Program-made: the position numbers and the translations under genes
Assembly (NCBI GenBank): GCA_020632755.1
Contig: JACKEY010000013.1
Coordinates: 62,001-126,000, forward strand
DNA: 64,000 nt
Reading direction: 5' to 3'
Source of the DNA: Alphaproteobacteria bacterium
Lineage (GTDB): Bacteria > Myxococcota_A > UBA796 > UBA2385
The notes under the pieces: generated by a model
Seen by the model: only the letters and a program-made list of their open reading frames with translations
Told to the model about the DNA's origin: nothing
Database searches by the model: none
Shown: positions 39,061-47,974 of the stretch, one piece after another
Numbering within the stretch: the stretch's first letter is position 1
Layout of the letters: each line of letters starts with the position of its first letter

Positions 39061-40170
39061 ATGAAGTACACACGGCCGCCGGACCACTTCTACCGGACCC
39101 TGCGCGAGCGGGTGGACGCCTACTTCGAACAGACCGGCCAGAGCCGCAAGGGAAACGCCGAGGCCTGGGTCAAGGTGTGGCTGGCGCTGATCGTCGCCTG
39201 GGTGCCCTACTTCTGGCTGCTGCTGGGCGACCTGGCGGCCTGGCAGCGGGTGGCCCTGGCCTTCGTGGTCGGCATCGGCCACGTCAGCCTGATCCTGCAG
39301 ATCGGCCACGACGCGTCCCATGGCGCGTTGTTCGAGAGCAAGCGCCTGAACTGGATCTTCGCCCGCGCCTTCAACATGGGCGGCAGCGACGCCTCCGCCT
39401 GGCACGTGGCCCACGATCGCATCCACCACATCTTCCCGAACGTCGCCGGCACCGACGGCGACATCCAGCGGCCCGCCCCGTTCCTGCGCATGTCGCCGAG
39501 CGTGCCGTGGCGGCCCTGGCACCGCTACCAGCGGTTCTACGCGCCGCTGCTGTACATGCAGATGACCCTGTTCGGCGTCACCCTGCGGGACTTCAAGGAC
39601 CTGCAGCTCCTGCCCAACAAGAACGCGGTCGAGGGCATGAAGGCCGACTGGCCGTGGCACGCCGTGCCCGTCATGCTGCTCAGCAAGGTCTTCTACTACG
39701 GCTATGCGCTGGTGGTGCCGACCCTGGTGCTGCAGGTGCCCTTCTGGAAGGTGCTGCTGGTCTGGGTCTGCGTGCACTGGATGATGGGGCTGGTGCTGGC
39801 GGCGGGGCTGCTGCCGGCCCACATGTCGTCACACGCGATCATCCTGCCGAAGCCCCACGACGGCCTGATCCCGATCGACCACGCCCGCCACGCCTTCGCG
39901 ACCGTGGTCGACTACGGCGTCGACAACCGCCTGTTCACCGCCTTCTACGGTGGGCTGAACATCCACGTGCTGCACCACCTGCTGCCGGGCATCTGCCACG
40001 TGCACCTGCCGCACCTGATGCCCATCCTGCGGGAGACGGCCCGCGAGTACGGCATCACCCACACCGAGCTCGGCATCGGCGAGGCCATCGGCGCCCACTT
40101 CGCCGCCCTGGACCGCAACGGCGACCCCGACTGGCGCGGCACCCTGCCCGAGTCCCTCGCCGCCAAGTGA
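39061..40170 (+). CDS. Membrane fatty acid desaturase
   Basis: The 369-residue membrane enzyme uses di-iron and O2 to put a double bond into fatty acyl chains or similar lipids. The three His boxes are present: HDASH at 83-87, HDRIHH at 118-123 and HVLHHLLPGICH near 303-314, with additional H in the last. About four hydrophobic segments (for example WLALIVAWVPYFWLLLG, LLVWVCVHWMMGLVLAAGLL) flank them. Regiospecificity cannot be told. It is convergent with clpB. Confidence 0.95.
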   Translation: MKYTRPPDHFYRTLRERVDAYFEQTGQSRKGNAEAWVKVWLALIVAWVPYFWLLLGDLAAWQRVALAFVVGIGHVSLILQIGHDASHGALFESKRLNWIFARAFNMGGSDASAWHVAHDRIHHIFPNVAGTDGDIQRPAPFLRMSPSVPWRPWHRYQRFYAPLLYMQMTLFGVTLRDFKDLQLLPNKNAVEGMKADWPWHAVPVMLLSKVFYYGYALVVPTLVLQVPFWKVLLVWVCVHWMMGLVLAAGLLPAHMSSHAIILPKPHDGLIPIDHARHAFATVVDYGVDNRLFTAFYGGLNIHVLHHLLPGICHVHLPHLMPILRETAREYGITHTELGIGEAIGAHFAALDRNGDPDWRGTLPESLAAK

Positions 40171-40206
40171 CCGCGGCGGCAGCGGCGACCCGGGCAGGCG
40201 CCCCGC

Positions 40207-42828
40207 TCAGCGCGCGGCGGCTTCGTCCTCGCCCGGGATGCGCTCGAAGCTGATCTCGCCCTTGCCTTCGTCTTCGCCGGGCTCGACGTCCACCTTGACC
40301 GTGTCGCCGGGGCCGTAGCCGCCACCGACGATGGCCTTGGACATCGGGTTGAGCAGGTACTGCTGGATGGCCCGCTTGAGCGGCCGGGCGCCGAAGTCCG
40401 GGTCGAAGCCGATGTCGCAGAGCACGGTGCGGGCTTCGGGCGTGACCTCGATGTCCAGCTGGCGCTCGGCGAGCAGCTTCTGCACCCGCCGCAGCTGGAT
40501 GGCGAAGATCTTGTCCATGTCCTCGCGCTTGAGCCCGTCGAAGACGATGACGTCGTCGATGCGGTTGAGGAATTCCGGCTTGAGCGTGCGGCGCAGCTCC
40601 TCCATGACGTCGGTCACGGCCTTCTCGCGGTCGCGGCCCGCGGCCAGGATCTTCCGGCTGCCGATGTTGCTCGTCATGATCAGCACGGTGTTCTTGAAGT
40701 CGACCGTGCGGCCCTTGCTGTCGGTCAGGCGGCCGTCGTCGAGCACCTGCAGCAGGATGTTGAACACGTCCTGGTGGGCCTTCTCGATCTCGTCGAACAG
40801 CACGACGCTGTAGGGCCGCCGGCGCACGGCTTCGGTCAGCTGGCCGCCCTCGTCGTAGCCGACGTAGCCCGGGGGGGCGCCGATCAGCCGGGCGACCGTG
40901 TGCTTCTCCATGTACTCGGACATGTCGATGCGCACGACGTTCTTCTCGTCGTCGAACAGGAACTCGGCCAGGGCCTTGGCGAGCTCGGTCTTGCCGACGC
41001 CGGTGGGGCCCAGGAAGATGAAGCTGCCGATCGGCCGGTTGGGGTCCTGCAGGCCGGCGCGCGCCCGGCGGACAGCGTCGGACACGGCGATCACGGCCTC
41101 GTGCTGGCCGATGACGCGGTGGTGCAGGTTGTCCTCCATCTTGAGCAGGCGCTCCTGCTCGCCCTGGGTCAGCTTGTTGACCGGGATGCCGGTCCAGTGG
41201 CTGACGACCGTGGCGATGTCCTCCTCGGTCACCTCCTCGCGCAGGATGCCGCCGTCCTCCTGCAGCTCGGCCAGCTTCTGCATCCGGTCCTCGATGTCCT
41301 TCTGGATCGAGGGGATCTCGCCGAACTTGATCTTGCTGGCGCCTTCGTAGTCGCCGGTGCGCTCGGCGATCTCGAGCTGGTGCTGCAGCTCCTCGAGGCG
41401 CTCGCGGCCGGCGTTGATGCCGTCGAGGGCGTCCTTCTCGGCGTTCCAGCGGGCCTTGAGCTCGCCCGATTCCTCTTCGAGGGCGGCGATGTCCTCGCGC
41501 ATCTGGGCGGCCCGGGCCTTCGCGGCGTCGTCGGACTCGCGGGACAGGGCCTGCAGCTCGACCTTCATGCCGCGGATCTTGCGCTCGAGGATGTCGATCG
41601 GCGCCGGCAGGCTCTCGATCTCCATCTTCAGGCGGCTGGCCGCTTCGTCGATGAGGTCGATGGCCTTGTCGGGCAGCTGGCGGTCGGGGATGTACCGGTT
41701 GGACAGCACGGCCGCGGCCAGGATGGCGTCGTCGGTGATCCGGATGCCGTGGTGGACCTCGTACTTCTCCTTGATGCCGCGCAGGATCGAGATCGTGCCC
41801 TCGACCGTCGGCTCGCCGACGAAGACGGGCTGGAAGCGCCGCTCCAGCGCCTTGTCCTTCTCGACGTGCTTGCGGAACTCGTCGAGGGTCGTGGCGCCGA
41901 TGCAGCGCAGCTCGCCCCGGGCCAGGGCCGGCTTGAGCATGTTGCCGGCGTCCATGCTGCCCTCGGACTTGCCGGCACCCACCATGGTGTGGAGCTCGTC
42001 GATGAACAGGATGATGCGGCCGTTGCTGGACTCGATCTCGGTCAGCACCGACTTCAGCCGTTCCTCGAACTCGCCGCGGTACTTCGCGCCGGCGACCAGG
42101 GCGGCCAGGTCGAGCGACAGCAGGTCCTTGTCCTGCAGGCTCTCGGGCACGTCGCCGGTGGCGATGCGCTGGGCGATGCCTTCGACGATGGCGGTCTTGC
42201 CGACGCCGGGCTCGCCGATCAGCACGGGGTTGTTCTTGGTCCGGCGCGACAGCACCTGCAGGGTGCGGCGGATCTCCTCGTCTCGGCCGACGACGGGGTC
42301 CATCTTGCCTTCGCGGGCCAGCTTGGTCATGTCGCGGGTGAACTTGGACAGCGACTCGTAGGACGACTCGGCGTCTTCGCCGCTGACGTTCTGGCCGCCA
42401 CGCAGGATCTTCAGCGCGTTGCGCAGGCTGTCGGGGGTCAGGCCGAAGTCGCGGAACAGCTGCCGCGGCTTGTCGTCGACCTCGCCGATCGCCAGGAACA
42501 TGACCTCGCTGGCGATGTGGGTGTCGCCGAGCTCGCGGGCCACCTTCTCGGACTTGTCGATGACGTCCTGGAGCTGGCGGCTCATGCGGGCCTGGGCGCC
42601 GCCGGCGACCTTGGGCAGGTCGTCGATGAGCCGGGTGGCTTCGCGATGGAACTGGTCCATCTGGATGCCGACGTGCTTGAGCAGGCTGTTGACGACGCCC
42701 TTCTCCTGCGTCAGCAGCACCATGAGCAGGTGCTGCGGGCGGATCTCGGGGTTGCCCAGCCGGCCGGCCAGGTTCTGGCTGTCGGCGATGGCCTCGCGGC
42801 TCTTGACGGTGAACTTGTCGAACTTCAT
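40207..42828 (-). CDS. clpB: ATP-dependent disaggregase ClpB
   Basis: The 873-residue Hsp100 chaperone resolves protein aggregates with DnaK. The ATG at 42826-42828 begins a typical Clp_N domain (MKFDKFTVKSREAI). Walker A motifs are at 205-212 (GEPGVGKT) and about 606 (GPTGVGKT). NBD1 has IILFIDELHTMVG, a long M-domain coiled coil is present, and NBD2 has VLFDEIEKAHQDVFNILLQ. The C terminus has an acidic tail (VEPGEDEGKGE). The frame is open upstream to 43551 over the glycosyltransferase gene and is not real there. An inverted repeat lies 38-62 bases upstream. Confidence 0.97.
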   Translation of the reverse strand: MKFDKFTVKSREAIADSQNLAGRLGNPEIRPQHLLMVLLTQEKGVVNSLLKHVGIQMDQFHREATRLIDDLPKVAGGAQARMSRQLQDVIDKSEKVARELGDTHIASEVMFLAIGEVDDKPRQLFRDFGLTPDSLRNALKILRGGQNVSGEDAESSYESLSKFTRDMTKLAREGKMDPVVGRDEEIRRTLQVLSRRTKNNPVLIGEPGVGKTAIVEGIAQRIATGDVPESLQDKDLLSLDLAALVAGAKYRGEFEERLKSVLTEIESSNGRIILFIDELHTMVGAGKSEGSMDAGNMLKPALARGELRCIGATTLDEFRKHVEKDKALERRFQPVFVGEPTVEGTISILRGIKEKYEVHHGIRITDDAILAAAVLSNRYIPDRQLPDKAIDLIDEAASRLKMEIESLPAPIDILERKIRGMKVELQALSRESDDAAKARAAQMREDIAALEEESGELKARWNAEKDALDGINAGRERLEELQHQLEIAERTGDYEGASKIKFGEIPSIQKDIEDRMQKLAELQEDGGILREEVTEEDIATVVSHWTGIPVNKLTQGEQERLLKMEDNLHHRVIGQHEAVIAVSDAVRRARAGLQDPNRPIGSFIFLGPTGVGKTELAKALAEFLFDDEKNVVRIDMSEYMEKHTVARLIGAPPGYVGYDEGGQLTEAVRRRPYSVVLFDEIEKAHQDVFNILLQVLDDGRLTDSKGRTVDFKNTVLIMTSNIGSRKILAAGRDREKAVTDVMEELRRTLKPEFLNRIDDVIVFDGLKREDMDKIFAIQLRRVQKLLAERQLDIEVTPEARTVLCDIGFDPDFGARPLKRAIQQYLLNPMSKAIVGGGYGPGDTVKVDVEPGEDEGKGEISFERIPGEDEAAAR

Positions 42829-42865
42829 GGGGACCTCGGTGGTGCGGGGTCGATGCGTGGGAGGA

Positions 42866-42890
42866 GTCCGGCTGGGGGCCGGCTCCGGAC
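42866..42890 (-). promoter_or_regulatory. Inverted repeat in the clpB leader
   Basis: GTCCGG at 42866 and CCGGAC at 42885 form a 6-base-pair outer stem with an inner GC-rich part (CCGGC and GCCGG), 38 bases before the clpB ATG. It could be a heat-shock repressor site or an RNA structure. It does not match CIRCE. Confidence 0.4.
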
Positions 42891-42967
42891 ACGGCGAGAG
42901 TATGCACCGGGGCAGAGGTGGAAAGGTCCGCGGCGGAGGGCCGCGGCTCGGGAGGTCCAGGCGCCGC

Positions 42968-44152
42968 TCAGGTCGGCGGGGCGAGCAGGAGGCCTGCGAG
43001 GGCATCGGCGCCGTCGATGTCGTCGGCGAGGCGAGCCGCGAACACGCGGGCCTGCTGGTCCAGGTCGGGGAGGAGGACACGGTCGAGGGCGGCCCCCAGG
43101 CGGCGAGCAGAGGCGCGGGGGGAGGCGACGACGCCCAGGCCCAGCCCCGCGATGCGCCACGCGTTGTCGGGCTGGTCGTGGGCGAAGGGGACCAACAGCG
43201 CCGGCCTGCCGCTGGCCATCGCCGCCGCCGCGGTGCCGATGCCGGCGTGGTGCACGACCGCCCGGCAGCGGGGGAAGAGCGCGCCATAGTCGGCCCAGGG
43301 CTGCACCAGCACACCCTTGTCGGCCGGCAGCGTGACCTCGCCCAGGACGATGCAGCGCAGGCCCCGCGCCGCCGCGGCGGCGACCAGCCGGGGCACCAGG
43401 CGGCCCGCGACGTGCACGGCGCTGGTGCCCAGCGCGATGGCCAGCGGCGGCTCCCCCGCGGCCAGGAAGGCCTCGATCGGGGCCGGCAGGGTCGCCTGGT
43501 CGGGGCGAGGGAAGCCCAGCGGGTGCACCGCGGCGTCCGGCAGCGGACCATCGCAGAAGGCGCGGCTCCAGAGTCCGACCAGGCGGTGCTCGGGCACCAT
43601 CAGGCCCCGCATCCCCTGGGGCAGCGGGTCGTCCCACCGGGCCGCCAGGGGGCGGTACCAGCGGGTCATCGCCCACATGCCGAGCGGCAGGAACAGGCGC
43701 ATGGCCAGCCCCATCGCCCACGGCATGTGCCCCAGGGCGTGGCGGCTGAACAGGCTGGGCGGCGCCAGGTGGACCGTCCACTCCGGCAGGCCCTGTCGTC
43801 GGGCCGCCCAGCGCAGCCCGGGACAGGCGGCGTGGGCCGCCACGCACACGGGATCGAGTTCTTCGATGGCCTCGACCGCCACCGGGGCCAGCGCCTCGTT
43901 GAACCGCCGGTAGTAGTCGCGAATCACGATGGTGCCGCCGCTCGGGCCCATCAGCTCGGGCCGCTCGCGGATCTCCTGGTCGAAGTCCAGGGCAGGTCCG
44001 ACCGGGCGGGTCTCCACGTCGGGCGGCAGCCGACTGCCGGGAGGACACAGCATCACCGCGCGCGCCCCCCTGCGGTTCAGCCGCTGGGCGATCCGCGCGA
44101 AGGGCAGCAGGTCTCCGGCGGTGCCGAAGCTCGCCAGCAGGACCGTGGACAA
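42968..44152 (-). CDS. UGT/GT1-like glycosyltransferase
   Basis: The 394-residue protein has the GT-B fold of MurG/UGT-like sterol and macrolide glucosyltransferases. The N-terminal MSTVLLASFGTAGDLLPF and the donor-binding VVHHAGIGTAAAAMASGRPALLVPFAHDQPDNA signature are both present (the latter spans about 33 residues). It starts at TTG 44150-44152 with GGGGGAGG just before it. The acceptor is unknown, perhaps a lipid or secondary metabolite. It lies upstream of clpB on the same strand, with about 140 bases between, and divergent from the M13 peptidase. Confidence 0.92.
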   Translation of the reverse strand: MSTVLLASFGTAGDLLPFARIAQRLNRRGARAVMLCPPGSRLPPDVETRPVGPALDFDQEIRERPELMGPSGGTIVIRDYYRRFNEALAPVAVEAIEELDPVCVAAHAACPGLRWAARRQGLPEWTVHLAPPSLFSRHALGHMPWAMGLAMRLFLPLGMWAMTRWYRPLAARWDDPLPQGMRGLMVPEHRLVGLWSRAFCDGPLPDAAVHPLGFPRPDQATLPAPIEAFLAAGEPPLAIALGTSAVHVAGRLVPRLVAAAAARGLRCIVLGEVTLPADKGVLVQPWADYGALFPRCRAVVHHAGIGTAAAAMASGRPALLVPFAHDQPDNAWRIAGLGLGVVASPRASARRLGAALDRVLLPDLDQQARVFAARLADDIDGADALAGLLLAPPT

Positions 44153-44255
44153 GGCGCCTCCCCCGCAGCTTCGCCGAGACTGTACGCCCTGCGCGGTGGA
44201 TCCCGGACCCCGGCGGGGCTAACCGCCCGTGTTCCGCTCGTTCCTCGGAGAGCCC

Positions 44256-46373
44256 ATGTCCCCCCTCCTCCCCCTGCTCCTCCTCGCCTGCGGCCCCAAG
44301 GACGCGCCCCCCGAAGCCGCGGCCGAGGCCCCCGCGCCCGCGCCCGACCCGGACGCCGAGCTGCGCGCCGAGAGCGCCCGCGACCTGCTGGCCGCGATGG
44401 ACCTGACCGCCGACCCGTGCAGCGACTTCTACCGCTACGCCTGCGGCGGCTTCATGGACCACACCGAGATCCCCGCCGACCAGGCCGCCTGGTCCAAGAG
44501 CTTCTCGGTCATCACCGAGCGCAACCGCCAGATCCTCAAGGAGCTGCTCGAGCAGGCCGCCGCGGACCCGAACGCCGGGGCCCAGGTCGCCGCCGAGGTC
44601 GGGCTGACCGGCGCCGACGCCGAGGCCGCCGCCCGCGACTGGTCGCTGCTCGGCGGCTTCTACGGCCAGTGCATGGACGAAGCGGCGGTCGAGACGGCCG
44701 GCATGGCGCCGCTCGAGCCGGTGCTCACCGCCATCGCCAAGGCCGACAAGAAGGACCTGGGCGCGACGCTCGGCATGCTGCAGGCCCAGGGCCTGGACGG
44801 GCTGTGGAGCGTGGGCGTGTTCGGCGATCTGAAGGACCCCGACACGAACATGGCCTACATCGAGCAGGCCGGGCTCGGGCTGCCCGACCGCGACTACTAC
44901 CTCAAGGACGACGAGGGCTCGGTCGCCCTGCAGGTCGCCTACCGCGCCTACATCGCCCAGCTGCTCGAGATGTCCGGCATCGACGCCGCCCAGGCCAAGA
45001 AGGACGCCGACGACATCTACGCCTTCGAGAAGGCGCTCGCCCAGCTGAGCCTGCCGCGCGACGAGCTGCGGGACCCCGAGAAGGTCTACAACCCGATCAC
45101 CATCGCCGAGCTCGACAAGAAGGCGCCCCACCTGGGGATCGCCGCCTGGGCCCAGGCCATCGGACTGCCGACCGGGAAGGCCGTGTCCGCCCACGACCTG
45201 GGCTGGTACCCGGCGCTCGACAAGCTGGTCGCGAAGACGGACGCCCGGGTGCTGCGCCGCCAGATGCGGTTCAACGTGCTGTCGGGCATGGCCAACCGGC
45301 TGCCGGACACCTGGGGCCAGGCCCGGTTCGACTTCTACGGCAAGCAGGTGCTGGGCCAGCAGGCCCGCAAGGACCGCTGGAAGCGCTGCACCGACCACGC
45401 CAACAGCGTGCTCGGCGACGCCCTGGGCCGCCACTACGTCGCCCGGCACTTCGCCGGCGACAGCAAGGACATCGCGCTGGAGATGGTCGGGTTCATCACC
45501 ACGTCCTTCGAGGGCGGTCTGACCGACCTGGACTGGATGGACGAGGGCACGCGCACCGTCGCCGCCGAGAAGGCCGAGGGCCTGACCAACAAGATCGGCT
45601 TCCCCGAGCACTTCGAGGACTACAGCTCGATGCAGCTCGGCGACAGCTACGCGTCCGCCAGCCTGGCCGCCGCCCGCTGGCACACCGCGGACGAGCTGTC
45701 GAAGGCCGGCCAGCCGGTCGACCCGACCGAGTGGTTCATGCCCGCGACCATCGTCAACGCCTACTACAACCCCCTCGAGAACGAGATGGTGTTCCCGGCG
45801 GGCATCCTCCAGCCGCCCTTCTTCCACCGCGCCCTGCCGGCCCCCGCCAACTACGGCGCCATCGGCATGGTCATCGGCCACGAGCTGACCCACGGCTTCG
45901 ACGACAGCGGCCGCAAGTTCGACAAGACCGGGCAGATGACCGAGTGGTGGGCTCCCGAGGTGGCGACCCGCTTCGAAGAGCGCGCCCAGTGCGTCGAGAA
46001 GCAGTACAGCGAGTACCCGGCGGCCGGCGAGGTGATGGTCAACGGCAAGCTGACCCTGGGCGAGAACATCGCCGACCTGGGCGGCATCAAGCTCGCGTGG
46101 AAGGCATGGAAGGCCTACGAGGCGCAGCACGGCGCCCCCGAGCCGCTGGTCTCCGAGCTGACCAACGACCAGCTGCTGTTCGTGGCCTACGCCCAGGGCT
46201 GGTGCACCGAGATGAGCCCCGAGCTCGAGAAGATGCTGGTGCTGTCGGACAGCCACAGCCCGCCCCGCTACCGGGTGAACGGGCCGCTGCAGAACCTGCC
46301 GACCTTCCACGAGGTCTTCCAGTGTGAAGCCGGCGACGCGATGGTCCGCGAGGACATCTGCGAGGTCTGGTAG
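44256..46373 (+). CDS. M13-family (neprilysin-like) zinc metallopeptidase lipoprotein
   Basis: The 705-residue protein starts at the ATG at 44256, giving a lipoprotein signal (PLLPLLLLACGPK) with GGAG before it; an upstream GTG at 44229 is less likely. M13 landmarks are DPCSDFYRYACGGF at the N terminus, NAYYNPLENEMVFPAGILQ, the zinc motif GHELTHGFDDSGR with H542 and H546, GENIADLGG with the third ligand Glu, and the C-terminal ...CEVW ending with Trp. It probably cuts small peptides at the outer membrane or cell surface. The full length (about 700) is normal. It heads a coupled run of small genes after 46373. Confidence 0.97.
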   Translation: MSPLLPLLLLACGPKDAPPEAAAEAPAPAPDPDAELRAESARDLLAAMDLTADPCSDFYRYACGGFMDHTEIPADQAAWSKSFSVITERNRQILKELLEQAAADPNAGAQVAAEVGLTGADAEAAARDWSLLGGFYGQCMDEAAVETAGMAPLEPVLTAIAKADKKDLGATLGMLQAQGLDGLWSVGVFGDLKDPDTNMAYIEQAGLGLPDRDYYLKDDEGSVALQVAYRAYIAQLLEMSGIDAAQAKKDADDIYAFEKALAQLSLPRDELRDPEKVYNPITIAELDKKAPHLGIAAWAQAIGLPTGKAVSAHDLGWYPALDKLVAKTDARVLRRQMRFNVLSGMANRLPDTWGQARFDFYGKQVLGQQARKDRWKRCTDHANSVLGDALGRHYVARHFAGDSKDIALEMVGFITTSFEGGLTDLDWMDEGTRTVAAEKAEGLTNKIGFPEHFEDYSSMQLGDSYASASLAAARWHTADELSKAGQPVDPTEWFMPATIVNAYYNPLENEMVFPAGILQPPFFHRALPAPANYGAIGMVIGHELTHGFDDSGRKFDKTGQMTEWWAPEVATRFEERAQCVEKQYSEYPAAGEVMVNGKLTLGENIADLGGIKLAWKAWKAYEAQHGAPEPLVSELTNDQLLFVAYAQGWCTEMSPELEKMLVLSDSHSPPRYRVNGPLQNLPTFHEVFQCEAGDAMVREDICEVW

Positions 46374-46395
46374 CGCCGTCCCTGTAGGAGGCCCC

Positions 46396-46785
46396 GTGAT
46401 TCCGCTGCTGCTGCTGCTGCTGGCCTGCCCGTCCAAGGAGCCGACCGCCCCCCAGGGGCCGTCGGTCGAGCAGGTCGCGTCCCTGGCCGAGCAGGTCGCC
46501 GCCGTGCAGAGCGGCCTGCAGGCCGCACAGACGAAGGTGGCGGCCGGCGACCGCGCCGCGGCGGGCGAGGCCGTGCGCCGGACCTATGTGGCGCACTTCC
46601 AGCCGGTGGCCGAGGTGCTGCGGGTGCACGACCCGTCCGGCGCCCTGGCCCTGGAGGTGGCCTTCGGCGAGGCCCAGCGCCAGGCCGCGTCCCGTGGCGG
46701 GTCGCCGGATCTGATCGCCCTCGGCCAGCGGGTCGCCGACGCGGTGGCCGCGCTGCCGCCGCCCCCGACCCCGGCCGCCCCGTGA
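46396..46785 (+). CDS. Small lipoprotein of unknown function
   Basis: The 129-residue protein starts at GTG 46396 (GTAGGAGG before it), 22 bases after the peptidase stop. It has a short lipoprotein signal (MIPLLLLLLACPSKE) and then helical sequence (VEQVASLAEQVAAVQSGLQAAQTKVAAG). The C terminus is Pro-rich. There is no recognised family. Its stop overlaps the start of the exonuclease-like gene (GTGA). Confidence 0.78.
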   Translation: MIPLLLLLLACPSKEPTAPQGPSVEQVASLAEQVAAVQSGLQAAQTKVAAGDRAAAGEAVRRTYVAHFQPVAEVLRVHDPSGALALEVAFGEAQRQAASRGGSPDLIALGQRVADAVAALPPPPTPAAP

Positions 46786-47351
46786 GCCGCCCCTGGCTGG
46801 TCGTGGACCTCGAAGCGACCTGCGACCAGCGTGGCTTCTCCCGCAGCGACATGGAGACCATCGAGGTCGGCTGCGTGCTGGTCGACGACGCCACCTTGCG
46901 GCCGGTCGACGAGTTCCAGACCTTCGTGCGGCCGGTCGTCCGCCCCCACCTGACCGACTTCTGCCGCACGCTGACCAGCATTCGCCAGGCCGACGTCGAC
47001 GGCGCGCCGATCTTCGCCCTGGCGATGCAGCACTGGGCCGACTGGATGGCCGGCCACGGGCTGGCACCGGGCGACGCGACCTTCGCCAGCTGGGGCGCCT
47101 ACGACCACAACCAGCTCAGCCAGGACGCCGCCCGAGCGGGGGTTCCGCTGCCGCTGGGCGGCGCCCCCTTCAACATCAAGCAGGCCTTCGCCGACCAGCT
47201 CGGCATCAAGAAGTGCGGCATGGCCGGCGCGCTCTCGCTGGTCGGGCTGCCCCTGGCCGGCACCCACCACCGCGGCATCGACGACGCCCGCAACATCGCC
47301 CGGCTGCTGCCCTGGGCCCTGGGGCGGGCGGGCACCGGACCGCGGCGGTGA
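46782..47351 (+). CDS. 3'-5' exonuclease of the DEDDh (ERI1/KapD-like) type
   Basis: The 189-residue protein begins with WLVVDLEATC, giving Asp9 and Glu11, and ends with HHRGIDDARNIARLL, giving the catalytic His and Asp of DEDDh exonucleases. The middle CRTLTSIRQADVDGAPIF is typical of the ERI1/KapD group that trims RNA 3' ends. The substrate is not certain. It is coupled by GTGA overlaps to both neighbours (46782 and 47348). Confidence 0.9.
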   Translation: MSRPWLVVDLEATCDQRGFSRSDMETIEVGCVLVDDATLRPVDEFQTFVRPVVRPHLTDFCRTLTSIRQADVDGAPIFALAMQHWADWMAGHGLAPGDATFASWGAYDHNQLSQDAARAGVPLPLGGAPFNIKQAFADQLGIKKCGMAGALSLVGLPLAGTHHRGIDDARNIARLLPWALGRAGTGPRR

Positions 47352-47947
47352 GCGAGAACGCCGGCATCTCCTTCGTCCTGTGGGGGATCGCCTGGCTGAT
47401 CGGCTTCGCGCTGTTGCCGGCGTACCGGAGGGCGCAGCAGCGGCGTGCGCGCGAGGGGGGCGGCGCCGACCGCGAGCGGGCCCGCCGGTGGTGGCTGTGG
47501 CTCAACTCCAAGGGCACGATCGGCCTGGGCACGGTGTTCCTGGTCATCGGCCTGGCCTTCGCCCAAGGCGACTGGCGCGCCGCCCGGCTGCAGGCCCGCG
47601 TCGACGCGCTGGCCCTGACGTGCACCACCACCGCGCTGTCCGTCACCAACCACGGCCGCGAGCCCGTCGGCGTCGACGTCGAGCTGGTCCAGGACGAGGA
47701 GCTGTCGGTCTACCTGGGCGGCACCCCCGACCGGCGGCATCGGCCCCACAGCCCCCAGGACGCCGTCGAGCTGGGCCCCGGCGATGACGCGACGTGGGCG
47801 CTTGGTGGGGACCCCATGTGCGGGCAGGCGGTCTTCCTGGTCGGCACCAGCCGGCCCTGTCGCACCGCGGCGACCGTGAGGCTGTCCGGGCCCGGGTGGG
47901 CCCAGGACGTGGTGATGACCTGTGTTCCGGAGCCTCCGCAGCGATAG
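47348..47947 (+). CDS. Two-helix membrane protein with beta domain
   Basis: The 199-residue protein starts at GTG 47348 in the exonuclease stop. Two hydrophobic segments (ISFVLWGIAWLIGFALLPAY and IGLGTVFLVIGLAFAQ) are followed by a soluble domain of about 120 residues with paired Cys (TCTTTALSVTN, MCGQAVFLVG, PCRTAATV) and beta sequence. There is no recognised family. Linkage to the peptidase-exonuclease run is by position only. Confidence 0.75.
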   Translation: MSENAGISFVLWGIAWLIGFALLPAYRRAQQRRAREGGGADRERARRWWLWLNSKGTIGLGTVFLVIGLAFAQGDWRAARLQARVDALALTCTTTALSVTNHGREPVGVDVELVQDEELSVYLGGTPDRRHRPHSPQDAVELGPGDDATWALGGDPMCGQAVFLVGTSRPCRTAATVRLSGPGWAQDVVMTCVPEPPQR

Positions 47948-47974
47948 GTCGGCGGCATCCGCCTTGGAGCCCTC

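Noticed and set aside
46782..47351. DnaQ (DNA polymerase III epsilon) for the exonuclease
   Set aside because: The GIDDARNI motif and length fit the ERI1/KapD group better, and the gene is not near dnaE.
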